Below, one piece after another: positions 63,013-64,000 of a DNA stretch of 64,000 nt. Numbering within the stretch: the first letter of the stretch is position 1; every line of letters starts with the position of its first letter. The stretch spans positions 186,001-250,000 of the forward strand of contig NZ_SIZW01000041.1 of NCBI RefSeq assembly GCF_009866805.1, read 5' to 3'. The position numbers and the translations under genes were made by a program. Below the pieces are notes generated by a model. It made no database searches, was not told the DNA's origin, and was given only the letters and a program-made list of their open reading frames with translations. The DNA is from Schauerella aestuarii. Lineage in GTDB: Bacteria; Pseudomonadota; Gammaproteobacteria; Burkholderiales; Burkholderiaceae_B.

Positions 63013-64000
63013 ATGAACCTATTCGAAAGCACCCTGCTGCTCCTGCTGGTGGCCATTGTGCTGCTGCAAGTGTCCCGGCGCTTCTCCATCCCTTATCCCA
63101 CGATGCTCGCGCTGGCCGGACTTGGCGTTGCAGCCTTGCCCTGGGCGCCCGCGATCGAAATCGATCCCCAGCTGGCTTTGGCGCTGTTCATCGCGCCCGC
63201 GCTGCTGGAAGCGGGCTACGACCTGCCGCCGCGGGTGTTGCTGCGCAATTGGTTGCCGCTGTTGGCCTTGGCAGCCGTCGCGGTGTTGCTCACCACGGCG
63301 GCGGTCGCGTGGCTCGGCATGGCGATGGCGGCGTTGCCGCTGGCGGCTGCGGTGGCGCTGGGAGCGATCGTCGCACCGCCCGACGCGGCTGCGGCGGCTG
63401 CCGTGCTGTCGCGCTTCAATCTGCCGCGCCATACGGTGGTGGTGCTGAAAGGCGAGAGCCTGCTCAACGATGCCGTGGCGCTATTGATTTTCGGCGCAGC
63501 GGTGGGCTTTGCCGCAGCACCCGATGAGGGCTGGGGGCTTGTGCCCATGCTGGCGCTGGCCGCCCCGGGCGGATTGCTGTTGGGGTTCGCGATCGGCCGC
63601 CTTTATGTGGCGTTGGCGGGTCGGATGGCAGGCACGTTGGGTGGCACGCTGTTCGAGTTCGTGACGACGTTCGTGGCCTGGATCGTGGCGGAGCGTTTGC
63701 ATCTTTCTGCGGTGCTGTGTGTGGTGGCCTATGCCATGACGGCGGCGCGCTTCATTCCCGAGCGGCAGGCGGCCAGCGATCGGGTGCACTCCTATGCGGT
63801 GTGGGAAACGATCGTGTTCCTGCTCAATATCCTCGCCTTTTTGATGCTGGGGCTGGAGGCACGTGTGATCGTGACCAAGCTGGCTGCGGCAGAACTCTGG
63901 AGCGCTCTGATTTTCGCGGGCGCCGTGTTGCTCGTGGTGATTGCGGTGCGGCTGGTGTGGGTGGTGCTTTACACCCGCGTGGTGCGGTCGGTCGGCAGCG
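63013..64000 (+). CDS. CPA1-family Na+(K+)/H+ antiporter, cut by window edge
   Basis: From ATG 63013 the frame is open to the window end, 329 codons. Hydrophobic segments alternate as in NhaP-type antiporters. The ion-site motif GAIVAPPDAAAAAAVLSRF and the following LKGESLLNDAVALLIF are diagnostic of CPA1. The C-terminus is outside the window. It exchanges cations for protons at the inner membrane. No link to the LPS genes beyond position. Confidence 0.9.
   Translation, partial: MNLFESTLLLLLVAIVLLQVSRRFSIPYPTMLALAGLGVAALPWAPAIEIDPQLALALFIAPALLEAGYDLPPRVLLRNWLPLLALAAVAVLLTTAAVAWLGMAMAALPLAAAVALGAIVAPPDAAAAAAVLSRFNLPRHTVVVLKGESLLNDAVALLIFGAAVGFAAAPDEGWGLVPMLALAAPGGLLLGFAIGRLYVALAGRMAGTLGGTLFEFVTTFVAWIVAERLHLSAVLCVVAYAMTAARFIPERQAASDRVHSYAVWETIVFLLNILAFLMLGLEARVIVTKLAAAELWSALIFAGAVLLVVIAVRLVWVVLYTRVVRSVGS

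Overview
The window looks like a chromosomal segment of a GC-rich betaproteobacterium, most likely Burkholderiaceae. Three things support this: the run fmdB-like, DUF502, aspS, endonuclease-like and clsB-type genes; an adjacent waaC-waaA pair; and the general protein character. No rRNA, tRNA, CRISPR array, transposase or integrase was seen.

Layout. 1-4645: an edge-truncated aminotransferase, a free methionine-R-sulfoxide reductase, an APC permease, a DUF4142 secreted protein and a Na+/H+ antiporter-like protein. 4983-9972: a compact housekeeping run (FmdB-type zinc ribbon, DUF502 membrane protein, aspS, EEP nuclease-like, cardiolipin synthase). 10088-13897: a fatty-acid beta-oxidation pair. 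14346-17166: a disturbed patch with decayed partial copies of the eamA and fadA genes that flank it, plus an AT-rich acyltransferase. 17159-19205: an MFS pump and a CoxG-like protein.

19410-38808 is a surface polysaccharide locus read rightward. It has an unusual fused priming enzyme (WecA-like plus GT2), the complete dTDP-L-rhamnose set rfbBDAC and a tandem-GT2 enzyme. These are followed by an ABC exporter (wzm/wzt with a carbohydrate-binding tail) and a WbdD-like methyltransferase/kinase-like/coiled-coil protein with three 35-residue repeats. Further glycosyltransferases and an MBOAT/AlgJ-type acylation pair complete it. The likely product is a rhamnose-containing O polysaccharide made in the cytoplasm, capped by the WbdD-like protein, recognised by Wzt and exported by Wzm/Wzt.

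38789-41676 is a leftward three-gene module (small DMT-type flippase, polyprenyl-phosphate GT2, polytopic GT-C-like protein). It looks like a Gtr-type periplasmic side-branch system. 44800-56936 is a tight rightward operon. It starts with a HAD-UbiA fusion and DprE1- and DprE2-like enzymes, the signature of polyprenyl-phospho-D-arabinofuranose synthesis. It continues with an epimerase, a flavoenzyme, a GtrA-like protein, a flippase-like protein, a GT-C-like protein and a second MBOAT/AlgJ pair. Just upstream, a decayed 5' copy of the HAD-UbiA gene precedes another polytopic membrane protein. 57038-60331 holds two more polytopic proteins read leftward, with simple repeats between them. 60672-62935 is waaC-waaA (LPS core), and a CPA1 antiporter runs off the right edge.

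The most interesting points are the repeat-built terminator/ruler candidate, the D-arabinofuranose donor pathway in a Gram-negative polysaccharide locus, the WecA-GT2 fusion, and two sites where a decayed partial gene copy sits beside an acquired gene. All functional statements rest on reading motifs and context; no database search was possible.
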